The notes: a model not told the origin generated them from the letters alone. Positions 1 to 7,613 are shown, counted from the first letter of the stretch. The stretch: DNA of 64,000 bases from Pigmentiphaga daeguensis (GCF_039523035.1 NZ_BAAAEN010000026.1:1-64000), one strand, 5' to 3'. Numbers and translations are program-made.

Positions 1-32
1 ATCTGGCTATCCGTGAACTTCGATCGCTTCAT
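1..32 (-). CDS. IS3-family transposase OrfA, N-terminal fragment (runs off window)
   Basis: Only ten codons are visible on the minus strand: ATG followed by K-R-S-K-F-T-D-S-Q. This is the typical opening of the helix-turn-helix OrfA of IS3-type elements (pattern MKxSKFTxxQI). An AGGGAG ribosome site lies about 9 bases upstream. OrfA would bind the IS ends and be fused by frameshifting to OrfB, the DDE transposase, outside this window. The call rests on a very short stretch but fits the abrupt truncation of the adjacent gene. Confidence 0.6.
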   Translation of the reverse strand, partial: MKRSKFTDSQ

Positions 33-91
33 CTGTAGAACTCCCTGTTCGAGAAAATTCTACTTCTGACTCCCAGGCTTTACAGGGGGCA
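1..91 (-). mobile_element. End of an IS3-family insertion sequence (partial)
   Basis: The leftmost ~90 bases differ from the GC-rich host DNA and, read on the minus strand, begin near TGCCCCCTGTAAAGCC, pass an A/T-rich leader and a ribosome site (CAGGGAG), and open a reading frame whose start matches IS3-family OrfA proteins. The element enters the 3' end of the neighbouring MFS gene. Its exact end and target duplication cannot be fixed because the other end lies outside the window. IS family is inferred from the OrfA start only. Confidence 0.6.
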
Positions 92-1168
92 TTACCCCGC
101 CAGCGCCACCGCTTCGCCGGCCAGCCGCATGGTCGAGAAGATGCCGGTCGCCATGCCGGCGCGTTCCTTGGGCACGACGCTGACCGAAAGGTCATCCATC
201 AAGCCCCATGGCAAGCCCGTGCCGATACCTATCAGCAGCATCGGCCAGATGATGGCCATCGATTGCTGCCCCACCGGCATCGTGGCCAGCCAGGCCAGGC
301 CCGCCGCGGCTATCACCAGGCCTCCGGCCGAGAGGGCGCCGGCGGGATACCTGCGCGCCAGCAGCCCGGCCAGGAAGGGGACGATGGCCATGGGCAGCGA
401 GAGCGGAATCATCATCATGCCGGCCTTCAGTTCGGAGTAGCCCTCCACGCCGATGAAGCCTATCGGGAGCAGTATCAGCAGGACGACATAGCACACGGCG
501 GTCGCCAGGGGCAGCAGTTGCACGCCCACGAAGCGCGGATAGCGGAACAGCGAGAGGTCGAGCATCGGGCGGGCCCGCTTCAGTTCGATGGCGACGAAGG
601 CCGCCAGCATGGCGAGCGCCGCGCCCAGCAGCGCGAGCGTGGCCGTGCCGGTCCAGCCGTACTGCGGACCGGTGACGATACCGAAGATCAGCAGGGACAA
701 GGCGACGGTGAAGGTCAGGGTGCCCCAGCCGTCCATGCCTCGCGCGTCGGGATCGCGCGTCTCGCGCATGCGCGGCACGCCGAACAGCAGCACCAGCGCG
801 CCGATGACGGCTCCCGTCAGGAAGATGGACCGCCAGCCGAAGTGTTCGATGAGCAGGCCCGACCAGATGGGGCCGAAGGCCAGGCCGACGCCGAACGTGG
901 TGCCGAGCAGGCTGAAGGCCCGCGTGCGGGCGGGGCCCTCGAACTCTTGCGCCAGCGTGCCGGCCGCCAGCACGAAGCTGCCGAACGCGAGCACGAAGGC
1001 GTTCACCACCCACGCCAGCGCGACCGGGCTGCCGCCCAGGTCGCGCGCGATGGCGGGCGTCGCCACCGCGGGGCCCGTGAAGCTCAGGGGCATCATGAGT
1101 CCGGCCAGGCACACCGCGGCCAGCACGATGGTCTTGTCGGTATGCGCGGCCTTCATGTTCGCGTCCAT
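92..1168 (-). pseudogene. MFS drug-efflux transporter, internally deleted and cut by an IS
   Basis: Remnant of a 14-helix (DHA2-like) major facilitator, 358 residues where relatives have roughly 430-500. The first helix and helix 2 are normal up to about residue 73 (AAGTLA), then the sequence jumps directly to QEFEGPARTRAF. The cytoplasmic loop with the family motif A and the next helices are therefore missing, an in-frame loss of about 50 residues. The protein stops after GEAVALAG at a TAA formed where IS DNA begins, so the last helices are also lost. It is 9 bases downstream of an SDR gene and probably shared its transcript. Transport function is very unlikely. Confidence 0.75.
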
Positions 1169-1177
1169 GCCCTTGCC

Positions 1178-1918
1178 TCAGATGTTGTAGCCGCCGTCGA
1201 TCGTGAGCGCGGTGCCGGTGACGAATCGGCTTTCCGCGCTCGCCAGGTAGGCCACCAGTCCGGCCACGTCCTCGCCCTCGCCGTAGTGCCCCAGCGCCAT
1301 CAGCGCGCGCAGGCTGTCCGCGCGTTCGCCGTCGGCCGGATTCATGTCGGTGTCGATCGGGCCGGGCTGCACCAGGTTCACCGTGATGCCGCGCGGACCC
1401 AGGTCGCGCGCCATGCCCTTGGTCAGGCCGATCAGCGCGGACTTGCTCATGGCGTAAAGCGTCGAGCCCGGGGCCGGCACGCGATCGGCATTGCAACTGC
1501 CGATCGTGATGATGCGGCCGCCTTGCCCCATGCGCGCCGCCGCGGCCTGGGCGCCGGTGAAGGCCGCGCGCACGTTCACCGCCATCACGCGGTCGAATTC
1601 CTCGATGGTGAAATCCTCCAGCGCCTTCCAGTAGCCGATGCCGGCGTTGCTGACCAGGATGTCGAGCCGGCCGAATTCCTCCACCACGCGCGCCACCGCC
1701 TGCGCGGGGGCATGGGGTTCGGCGCTGTCGCTGCGCAGGGCCACGGCGCGGCGGCCGGTCTCGCGCAGCGCGCCGGCCACCGTCTCGGCCTTGTCCGGCG
1801 AACTGGCGTAGGTGATCGCCACGTCCGCGCCCTCGCGCGCCAGGCGCAGCGCGATGGCCGCGCCTATGCCACGGCTCGCGCCGGTTACCAAGGCCACTTT
1901 TCCTGACAATCGGGACAT
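1178..1918 (-). CDS. SDR-family NAD(P)-dependent oxidoreductase
   Basis: A 246-residue classical short-chain dehydrogenase/reductase, probably cytosolic. Visible motifs are the cofactor-binding TGASRGIG (residues 12-19), NAG (91-93), catalytic Ser 141, and Tyr155-x3-Lys159. It resembles FabG-like 3-oxoacyl or sugar/alcohol dehydrogenases, but the substrate is not predictable. I chose the ATG at 1918, which has GGAG upstream (in ATGGAGCACAGC), over earlier in-frame ATGs at 1930 and 1981 that have poor ribosome sites. The gene is divergent from a TetR regulator across a region with two repeated half-sites, so it is probably repressed by that protein. The broken MFS gene follows. Confidence 0.85.
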   Translation of the reverse strand: MSRLSGKVALVTGASRGIGAAIALRLAREGADVAITYASSPDKAETVAGALRETGRRAVALRSDSAEPHAPAQAVARVVEEFGRLDILVSNAGIGYWKALEDFTIEEFDRVMAVNVRAAFTGAQAAAARMGQGGRIITIGSCNADRVPAPGSTLYAMSKSALIGLTKGMARDLGPRGITVNLVQPGPIDTDMNPADGERADSLRALMALGHYGEGEDVAGLVAYLASAESRFVTGTALTIDGGYNI

Positions 1919-1938
1919 GCTGTGCTCCATTTTCGTAA

Positions 1939-2005
1939 TGATCGTTATAAAATGATCCACGACCTCTTCGCGGAGCGTCAAGAATTTTTATATTGATCGT
2001 TACAA
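1939..2005. promoter_or_regulatory. Paired TetR operator half-sites between SDR and tetR genes
   Basis: The 12-mer TGATCGTTAYAA occurs twice, at 1939-1950 (TGATCGTTATAA) and 1994-2005 (TGATCGTTACAA), 55 bases apart. The first copy sits in an imperfect palindrome (TAATGATCGTTA). One copy is close to each divergent start codon, so a TetR dimer could repress both promoters. Binding is inferred from repetition and position. Confidence 0.6.
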
Positions 2006-2017
2006 AAAAGGTGAAAT

Positions 2018-2611
2018 ATGGCTGAACGGGGACGCCCGCGCGGTTTCGACCGCGACGCAGCCTTGCAGCGGGCCATGGAGGTTTTTTGGGAGCGTGGCTA
2101 TGAGGGCACGTCGCTGTCGGATCTGACGACGGCGATGGGCATCAACGCGCCCAGCCTGTACGGGGCCTTCGGCGGCAAGGAAGCGCTGTTCCGCGAGGCC
2201 GTGGAACGCTACCGCCACACCGACGGCGGGATGACCGACGTGGCGCTGCGCGAGGGCAGGACCGCGCGCGAGGCGGTCGAAGGCATGTTGATGGCCGCGG
2301 CGAAGGCGTTGACGCTGCCGGGCAGGCCCAAGGGGTGTTTCGTGGTGCTGGGGGCGACCAATTGCACGCCCGCCAACCAAGGCATGGCGGCCTTCCTGCG
2401 AACCCACAGGCTGGCCTCGATCCAGCGTGTGCGCGAGCGCCTGGAGCAGGGGGTGGCCGACGGGGAACTGTCGCCGGCGGCCGACCTGGATACCCTTGCC
2501 CGGTATTTCACGACGGTCGTGCAGGGGATGTCGCTGCAGGCCAGGGACGGCGCCAAGCGTGCGGAACTGGAGCGGGTGGCCAGCGCGGCGATGGCGATCT
2601 GGCCCAGCTAG
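2018..2611 (+). CDS. TetR/AcrR-family transcriptional regulator
   Basis: 197-residue one-component repressor. The N-terminal helix-turn-helix is clear (FDRDAALQRAMEVFWERGY, then SLSDLTTAMGINAPSLYGAFGGKEALF, roughly residues 10-60), followed by an all-helical ligand-binding domain resembling the TetR_C_16/YcdC-like class. The start has an AAGGTG ribosome site 6 bases upstream. It is divergent from the SDR-MFS operon and probably controls that operon and itself through the repeated TGATCGTTAYAA sites. The inducer is unknown. Confidence 0.88.
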   Translation: MAERGRPRGFDRDAALQRAMEVFWERGYEGTSLSDLTTAMGINAPSLYGAFGGKEALFREAVERYRHTDGGMTDVALREGRTAREAVEGMLMAAAKALTLPGRPKGCFVVLGATNCTPANQGMAAFLRTHRLASIQRVRERLEQGVADGELSPAADLDTLARYFTTVVQGMSLQARDGAKRAELERVASAAMAIWPS

Positions 2612-2617
2612 GAGGTG

Positions 2618-2639
2618 GGCTTCCCCGGAAAGGGAAGCC
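2618..2639 (+). terminator. Hairpin after tetR
   Basis: Perfect 8-bp stem GGCTTCCC / GGGAAGCC with a 6-base loop, seven bases after the tetR stop codon. There is no clear T run after it, so intrinsic termination is plausible but not certain. Confidence 0.45.
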
Positions 2640-2646
2640 TGGTCCC

Positions 2647-2850
2647 CTACGCCAGCTCGTACCCGTGCCGCGACAGCGGCAACGAGCGGAGGCGTTCCCC
2701 CGTCGCGGCGAACAGCGCGTTGGCCAGCGCCGGCGCCAGGCGCTCGGCGATCTCGCCGCAGACCTGGGTGAGGCCCCAGAGCTCGGCCTTGCCGCCGCGC
2801 ACGTCGGCCGTGGCATTCATGGGCTCCATCGTGGCGTGCGCCAGGCCTGC
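2647..2850 (-). pseudogene. Molybdopterin-binding aldehyde/isoquinoline oxidoreductase subunit, remnant
   Basis: Two pieces of a large molybdenum hydroxylase subunit lie directly joined in one frame. One is the internal motif LAHATMEPMN-ADVRGGKAELWGLTQ, typical of the isoquinoline 1-oxidoreductase/xanthine dehydrogenase beta family. The other is the extreme C-terminus ERLAPALANALFAATGERLRSLPL. Several hundred residues between them, and everything upstream, are missing. This is a decayed fragment with no expected function. The join near residue WGLTQ|VCGE is inferred from family layout. Confidence 0.7.
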
Positions 2851-2869
2851 ATCAGCGTGTCGCCGTCGG

Positions 2870-3061
2870 GCGGCGGCGGGACGGCTGGTGCGTCCGCTGG
2901 CTGCGTGTTTTCCGGCCAGCGTCAATTGCTACATCGTCTGGCGCGGGGACAATCCCAAGCAGGAACTGATACGCCGCTTCGCCCGGTGGCTGCGCAACGC
3001 GGCGCTTCCTCCCGGCGCGCCGCTCCCGTCCGATCGCGGCGTGTTCCCGGACCAGGCCTGA
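2870..3061 (+). pseudogene. LysR-family regulator, C-terminal remnant
   Basis: The frame reading AAGRLVRPL, then NCYIVWRGDNPKQELIRRFARW and LRNAA before the TGA at 3059-3061, matches the end of the LysR effector domain of the GcvA/DsdC type (AGRLVRP...YYLVWP...FRDWL). No helix-turn-helix or earlier part is present. Immediately upstream lies the opposite-strand molybdenum-hydroxylase remnant, so the junction near 2850-2870 is a deletion or rearrangement scar. Confidence 0.65.
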
Positions 3062-3080
3062 CGGCCCGGCGCGATATCCG

Positions 3081-3548
3081 TCAGGCGCGCTCGCTGATCG
3101 CGGCGCGCCACGATTCATACAACTGCGGCGCGGGCGAGATCGGATAGTGGACGATGTGGATGGACTGCTCGGACAGGGGCAGGGCCAACTCGCGGTACAC
3201 GGGCGCGGACGACAGTCCATAGGGTTCGGCGTCGTCGTTCGAGTAGGCGTAGAAGACCTCGCGCATGCCGGTCATGTGGATCGCCGCCAGACACATCGGG
3301 CAAGGCTGCGCGCTGGCATACACCACGCACCCGTCCAGCCGCGGCGAGCCCAGCGCGCGGCAGGCCGCGCGGATGGCCGACAGCTCGGCATGGGCGGTGG
3401 GGTCGGCGCACGACAGTATCTGGTTGACGCCGGTGCCGATGACCGAACCGTTCCTGACGATGACCGCGCCGAAGGGACGGCCGCCGCATTCCGCGTTCTT
3501 GCGGGCGAGATCGACCGCCATGCGCAGGAAATGCTCGGGCATGTTCAT
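3081..3548 (-). CDS. Nucleoside/guanine deaminase-like zinc enzyme
   Basis: 155-residue member of the cytidine/deoxycytidylate deaminase fold, tRNA-adenosine/guanine deaminase branch. The zinc site is complete: His53-Ala-Glu55 (TAHAELSAI) and Cys83-Pro-Met-Cys86. The size and the FPYSN-like region (FYAYSNDDAEPYG) resemble guanine deaminase GuaD-type proteins, which turn guanine into xanthine; the substrate assignment is an inference. GGGAGA lies 6 bases before the ATG. The gene is divergent from a LysR regulator and probably controlled by it. Confidence 0.82.
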   Translation of the reverse strand: MNMPEHFLRMAVDLARKNAECGGRPFGAVIVRNGSVIGTGVNQILSCADPTAHAELSAIRAACRALGSPRLDGCVVYASAQPCPMCLAAIHMTGMREVFYAYSNDDAEPYGLSSAPVYRELALPLSEQSIHIVHYPISPAPQLYESWRAAISERA

Positions 3549-3629
3549 GTTGTTGTCTCCCTATGAGGACGGACCGGTGGCAGGACATCGATCTTACGTG
3601 ACGCCATCAATAAGGTAAAAGACGGATTT

Positions 3630-3646
3630 ATTATCTTTTCGATAAT
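3630..3646. promoter_or_regulatory. LysR-type binding site, deaminase/lysR promoter region
   Basis: Inverted repeat ATTATC-N5-GATAAT, fitting the T-N11-A LysR box, lies between the divergent deaminase and lysR genes, 22 bases before the lysR start. It stands out as A/T-rich in GC-rich surroundings. Binding by the adjacent LysR protein is inferred. Confidence 0.55.
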
Positions 3647-3667
3647 TTTCTCTTATAAGGTTTGTCC

Positions 3668-4570
3668 ATGCTGCTCCGACCCATCCATTACTTCCTGGCC
3701 GTGGCCGAGCACCGCAGCTTCACGCGTGCCGCCGCGGCGCTGCATGTCTCGCAGCCGGCGCTGTCGCAGCAGATACGGCAGCTGGAAGAGATGCTGGAGG
3801 CGCAACTGTTCGACCGCACGGGGCGCGCGACGCGCCTCACGGATGCGGGCCACGTCTATTTCAAGCATGCCCGCAAGGCCCTGCAGGACCTGGAAGAAGG
3901 CCGGCGCGCGATCCACGACGTGGGCGACCTGAGCCGGGGATCGCTGCGCCTGGCGGTCACGCCCACCTTCGCCTCGTATCTGGTCGGGCCGCTGGTCGAG
4001 CGCTTCCACGCCCGCCACCCCAACGTCTCGCTGATCCTGCGCGAGATGCCGCAGGAGCGCATCGAGGCGTTGTTGGCGGACGACGAGTACGACGTGGGCA
4101 TAGGATTCGAGGAAGTGCGCTCGCCCGAGATCGCATCGCAGCGGCTGCTGGTGGAGACGCTGGCGCTGGTGGTCGGCAGCCGGCATCCCCTGGCCGGAAG
4201 GCGGCGGATGGCGCTGAAGGCGCTGGACGCCGAATCCCTGGTGCTGTTGACCGCCGAGTTCGCGACGCGCGAGCAGATCGACCGCTATTGCCGCCGGCAC
4301 GGCCTGCGTCCCCGTGTCCTGATGGAGGCCAACTCGCTGGGCGCGGTCATCGAGATCGTGCGGCGCACTTCGCTGTCGACCTTGCTGCCGGCCACCATCG
4401 CCAGCGGCCGGGACGGCCTCGCCTCCATAGCGCTCACGCCGTCGCTGCTGGAAAGAACCGCGGTGCTGATGCAAAGGCGCGGCGCCTACCAGACGGCGGC
4501 GGCGCGCGAATTCGTCCGGCTCGCGCTGGAACACGGTGATGAAGGCGGGGGCGGGCGCAAGCGTGGCTAG
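3668..4570 (+). CDS. LysR-family transcriptional regulator (CynR-like)
   Basis: 300-residue regulator with an N-terminal winged helix-turn-helix (YFLAVAEHRSFTRAAAALHVSQPALSQQIRQLEE, about residues 8-42) and a full periplasmic-binding-like effector domain. The order and wording resemble CynR/CbbR-type activators. ATG 3668 is preferred over the TTG six bases earlier because ATAAGG sits 7 bases upstream. It is divergent from the deaminase gene and probably regulates it through the ATTATC-N5-GATAAT site. Confidence 0.88.
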   Translation: MLLRPIHYFLAVAEHRSFTRAAAALHVSQPALSQQIRQLEEMLEAQLFDRTGRATRLTDAGHVYFKHARKALQDLEEGRRAIHDVGDLSRGSLRLAVTPTFASYLVGPLVERFHARHPNVSLILREMPQERIEALLADDEYDVGIGFEEVRSPEIASQRLLVETLALVVGSRHPLAGRRRMALKALDAESLVLLTAEFATREQIDRYCRRHGLRPRVLMEANSLGAVIEIVRRTSLSTLLPATIASGRDGLASIALTPSLLERTAVLMQRRGAYQTAAAREFVRLALEHGDEGGGGRKRG

Positions 4571-4611
4571 ACGGCCTCATGGGGGCTTGCATATCGAAAA
4601 GAACGCCTATA

Positions 4612-4647
4612 CGATACACAAAAACGATATATCGTTTAACTGTATCG
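4612..4647. promoter_or_regulatory. 36-bp extended palindrome upstream of padR-fur
   Basis: Perfect 16-bp core AAACGATATATCGTTT (4622-4637) flanked, after 3 bases on each side, by CGATACA (4612-4618) and TGTATCG (4641-4647). All arms share one centre. It ends 13 bases before the padR start codon and just before its ribosome site, so binding there would block the promoter or initiation. Autoregulation by the PadR protein is the simplest reading, as described for the E. coli relative YqjI. Confidence 0.7.
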
Positions 4648-4660
4648 AAGGAGTATTCTC

Positions 4661-5257
4661 ATGTTTCACCCTCATAGAATGTGGGCCGCCTGGCCCGCGT
4701 GGATGGCGGGCCGGGGCGGCCATCGCGGCCGCGACCCGTTCGACATGGATGGCCGCGGCCGCGGTGGTTTCGGCGATGGCGGCCGCGGTTTCGGCCGGGC
4801 CGGACGCGTCTTCGGGCCGGGCGACCTGAGGCTGGTGCTGCTGGCGCTGATCGCCGAACGTCCCAGCTCGGGCTATGAATTGATCAAGGAACTCGAACAG
4901 CGCTTCGGCGGCGTCTACGCGCCCAGCCCCGGCTCGGTCTACCCGACCCTGACGCTGCTGGAAGAGCAGGGACACATCCGCGCCGCCGGCATGGAAGGCG
5001 CCAAGCGGTCGTTCGAGATCACCGGAGAAGGCCGCGCCTTCCTGCAGGAAAACCGGCCCATGGTCGACGCGGTGCTGAACCGCATGAACATCACCGCCCA
5101 GTCGATGTCCGGCCGCGCCATGCCGGGCTCGGTGCACCAGGCCATGCACACGCTGCGCGCGGCGCTGGCCTTCCATTCGCGCGGCTGGGACGAGGCCGAG
5201 ACGCGGCGCGTGCTGGACGTCCTGGAGAAGGCCGCCCGGGACATCAGCGGGGGTTAG
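4661..5257 (+). CDS. PadR-family regulator, YqjI-like
   Basis: 198-residue repressor. A Gly/Arg-rich, low-complexity N-terminus with a few His (about residues 1-52) precedes a PadR winged helix (LVLLALIAERPSSGYELIKELEQ...YAPSPGSVYPTLTLLEEQG) and a helical C-terminal dimer region. This layout matches E. coli YqjI, a nickel-responsive PadR protein controlling a ferric reductase, but the His-rich metal stretch of YqjI is much reduced here and there is no cysteine. It has a strong ribosome site (AAGGAG) and a 36-bp palindrome upstream. The Fur-family gene follows after one base. Confidence 0.82.
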   Translation: MFHPHRMWAAWPAWMAGRGGHRGRDPFDMDGRGRGGFGDGGRGFGRAGRVFGPGDLRLVLLALIAERPSSGYELIKELEQRFGGVYAPSPGSVYPTLTLLEEQGHIRAAGMEGAKRSFEITGEGRAFLQENRPMVDAVLNRMNITAQSMSGRAMPGSVHQAMHTLRAALAFHSRGWDEAETRRVLDVLEKAARDISGG

Positions 5258-5258
5258 G

Positions 5259-5693
5259 ATGAAGCCCACCCTGGCGCCACGAAGCCCGGTCGCGTCACGG
5301 CCGCCTGCGCTGGCCGGGATGCGGGCCACCAAGGGCCGGCAGGCGGTGCTTGCCGCGCTGGACGAGGCCTCCGACCACCCCACGGCGGAAGACCTGCTGA
5401 TGCGCGCCCGCAAGACGGATCCGGCCCTGAGCCTGTCTTCCGTCTATCGCATCCTGAAGGAATTCCACGATCGCGGCATGGTCCGCCGCCACGTGTTCAC
5501 CCAGGGGCGGGCCGTCTGGGAACTGGCGCAGCGCGCCCTGCACGCGCACTTGATCGATGTCCATACGGGCGAGATCGTCGAGCTGCCCGAGGCCGATCTG
5601 GTGCGCATGTACGAGGCGGCGGCCGAGACGCTCGGCTACCGCCTGCGGGATGTCAGGCTGGAACTGTACGGCGAGCGCATCGACCGCGGCTAG
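5259..5693 (+). CDS. Fur-family metalloregulator, cysteine-free
   Basis: 144 residues with the Fur winged helix (ATKGRQAVLAALDEASDHPTAEDLL ... SLSSVYRILKEF, about residues 22-70) and dimer domain. The His of HPTAEDLL and the HAH of HAHLIDVHTGEIVEL are kept. The Cys normally found in HDHLIC is Asp, no structural CxxC is present (the protein has no Cys at all), and the distal His near GYRLRD is absent. This resembles Fur/Mur/Irr variants of alphaproteobacteria. Its start lies one base after the padR stop, so translation is coupled. It is probably a metal-sensing partner in the same circuit. Confidence 0.82.
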   Translation: MKPTLAPRSPVASRPPALAGMRATKGRQAVLAALDEASDHPTAEDLLMRARKTDPALSLSSVYRILKEFHDRGMVRRHVFTQGRAVWELAQRALHAHLIDVHTGEIVELPEADLVRMYEAAAETLGYRLRDVRLELYGERIDRG

Positions 5694-5696
5694 GGC

Positions 5697-6689
5697 CTAT
5701 TCCGGCCGTATCTGCATTTTTCGAAGCACCTCGCCCCACATCCGGTGTTCGGCGGCGGCCTTGCGGCGCAGGTCGTCGACGGTGCCCGGCGTGGGCACGA
5801 CGCCGTGGCGAGCCAGGGCGCCACCCACCTCGGCCTGGCCGATGGCCTCGTTCAGCAGGGCGTTGTAGCGCGCCAGCGCATCGGGCGGCGTGCCGCGCGG
5901 CGCCCACAAGGCAAACCAGGGTTCGACGTCGAACCCCGCCAGCCCCTGGTCGTGCAGCGAGGAAATGTCCGGGTACAGCGGAAAGGGCGTCCTGCTGGTG
6001 GCGCCCAGGATGCGCAGGTCGCCGCTACGCGCGTGGTCGGCGGCGATCTGTATGGGCACGATCATGGTACGGATTTCGCCGCGCAGCAGGTCCGCCATCG
6101 CCCCGGCCGAACCCTTGTAGAACACGGGGCTCAGCCGGATGCCCGCCATGGCCTGGATCATGGCCATGCACAGATGATGATGGGTGGCCAGGCCCGGCGC
6201 CGCGTATTCCATGCCGGGGTGCTCGGCGGCGTAGGCCAGGAAGTCGCGCACGTTTTCGACCGGTACGCTCCGGTGCACCACCAGCGCGTGGTTGCCATAG
6301 CCTTCGATGCCGACCGGTTCCAGGTCGGCCAGCACGTCGAACGGCAGGTTCTTGTAGAAGTAGGGCAGCGCCAGGGTGTTCGAGACGTTGTTCAGCAGCG
6401 TGAGGCCGTCGGGGGCGGACTTGGCCGCCGCGTCCATGCCGAGCATGCCCGAGGCGCCTTCGCGGTTCTCCACCAGGAAGGGGCGGCTGGCTAGCAATGC
6501 CAGCCCGGGCGCGATGGCGCGGGCCAGCAGGTCGTTGGTGGTGCCCGCGGTTTGCGGGACCAGGATCCTGGCGGGCCGGCCGGTGCCGGCGCCTTCGGCC
6601 GTCGATGCGTGCGATGCCATGGCTTGTGCGCCTGTCGAGTCATGCCCCGTCGTCGATGCGGCATCCGCGTCGGCCGGAGGGATCGTCAC
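5697..6689 (-). CDS. Bug (TctC)-family substrate-binding protein lacking a signal peptide
   Basis: 330 residues (GTG start) with the two-lobe Bug fold. The usual opening strand reads ARILVPQTAGTTNDLLARAIAP and the APDGLTLL motif is present. Bug proteins are normally periplasmic receptors for carboxylates, but the first ~40 residues here are polar and Ser/Ala/Thr-rich with no hydrophobic core. An alternative ATG at 6620 also lacks one. Either the signal sequence was lost or the protein works in the cytoplasm. It is divergent from a C-terminally truncated LysR gene, its likely regulator. Confidence 0.8.
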   Translation of the reverse strand: MTIPPADADAASTTGHDSTGAQAMASHASTAEGAGTGRPARILVPQTAGTTNDLLARAIAPGLALLASRPFLVENREGASGMLGMDAAAKSAPDGLTLLNNVSNTLALPYFYKNLPFDVLADLEPVGIEGYGNHALVVHRSVPVENVRDFLAYAAEHPGMEYAAPGLATHHHLCMAMIQAMAGIRLSPVFYKGSAGAMADLLRGEIRTMIVPIQIAADHARSGDLRILGATSRTPFPLYPDISSLHDQGLAGFDVEPWFALWAPRGTPPDALARYNALLNEAIGQAEVGGALARHGVVPTPGTVDDLRRKAAAEHRMWGEVLRKMQIRPE

Positions 6690-6785
6690 GTTCGCGGCTG
6701 GGGGCGGTTGCCATTATAGTGGTCGCCTATGCCCGGCACGGCGGCACCAGGATCCGCCCAAGGAACCCCATCGCAGGCACAGCCC

Positions 6786-7613
6786 ATGCCCATGAGCCTC
6801 AGGCAGTTGAGAATCTTCGTTGCCGTTGCCAAGACTGGCAGCACCATGGGCGCGGCCTCGGAAATCGCCCTGTCCCAGTCGGCCGTCAGCGCGGCGCTGA
6901 GCGAGCTCGAAGGCCTGCTGCATACGCGTCTGTTCGACCGGGTGGGCAAGCGCCTGATCCTGAACGACAACGGTCGCGCCCTGCTGGCCGAGGCCACGGC
7001 GCTGCTGGACAACGCCCAGCAGATCGAACGCGGTTTCTTCGACAAGCGCGGGCACGCGGCGGCCACCCTCAAGCTCGGATGCAGCACCACCATCGGCAAC
7101 TACGTTCTGCCGGGGTTGCTGGCGCGCTACCGGCTGCGCGCGCCGCATACGCCCATCGAGGTCACTATCGCCAACACCGCGCAGGTGTCGGCGGCCGTGG
7201 CGGCCTTCGACGTCGACATGGGTCTGATCGAAGGGCCGTGCCAGGATGCCGACATCCAGCCGATCCCCTGGCTGCTGGACGAAATGGTGATCGTATGTTC
7301 TGCACGGCATCCGCTGGCGTCCGAGTGGCACACGCGCCGCATCACCCGCGAGCAGTTGCGCGAATCGCGCTGGTTGTTGCGCGAGCGCGGTTCGGGCAGC
7401 AGGTTGGCGGTGGAGCAGGCGCTGCTGCCCTATCTGCACCAGCTCAACATGGACATCGAGCTGGGCAGCACGGAAGCGATCAAGTACACGGCCGCCGAAG
7501 GGCTGTGGCTGGCCTGCCTGTCGCGCTGCGCCGTGAAGGACATGGTGGCCGCCGGCCAGTTGAGCATACTGGACACCGATCTGCCGCCGCTGCCGTTGCC
7601 CGGCGATGCATAG
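6786..7613 (+). CDS. LysR-family regulator with truncated C-terminus
   Basis: 275 residues; the N-terminal winged helix (LRIFVAVAKTGSTMGAASEIALSQSAVSAALSELE) and most of the CysB/YeiE-like effector domain are present, including the SAR and SRCAV regions. After VAAGQLSILDTDLPP the frame runs into DNA that is the antisense of a truncated Bug gene and stops, losing about 25 residues of the last strand and helix. The junction lies near 7575-7587. DNA binding may survive; effector folding may not. It is divergent from the signal-less Bug gene. Confidence 0.75.
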   Translation: MPMSLRQLRIFVAVAKTGSTMGAASEIALSQSAVSAALSELEGLLHTRLFDRVGKRLILNDNGRALLAEATALLDNAQQIERGFFDKRGHAAATLKLGCSTTIGNYVLPGLLARYRLRAPHTPIEVTIANTAQVSAAVAAFDVDMGLIEGPCQDADIQPIPWLLDEMVIVCSARHPLASEWHTRRITREQLRESRWLLRERGSGSRLAVEQALLPYLHQLNMDIELGSTEAIKYTAAEGLWLACLSRCAVKDMVAAGQLSILDTDLPPLPLPGDA

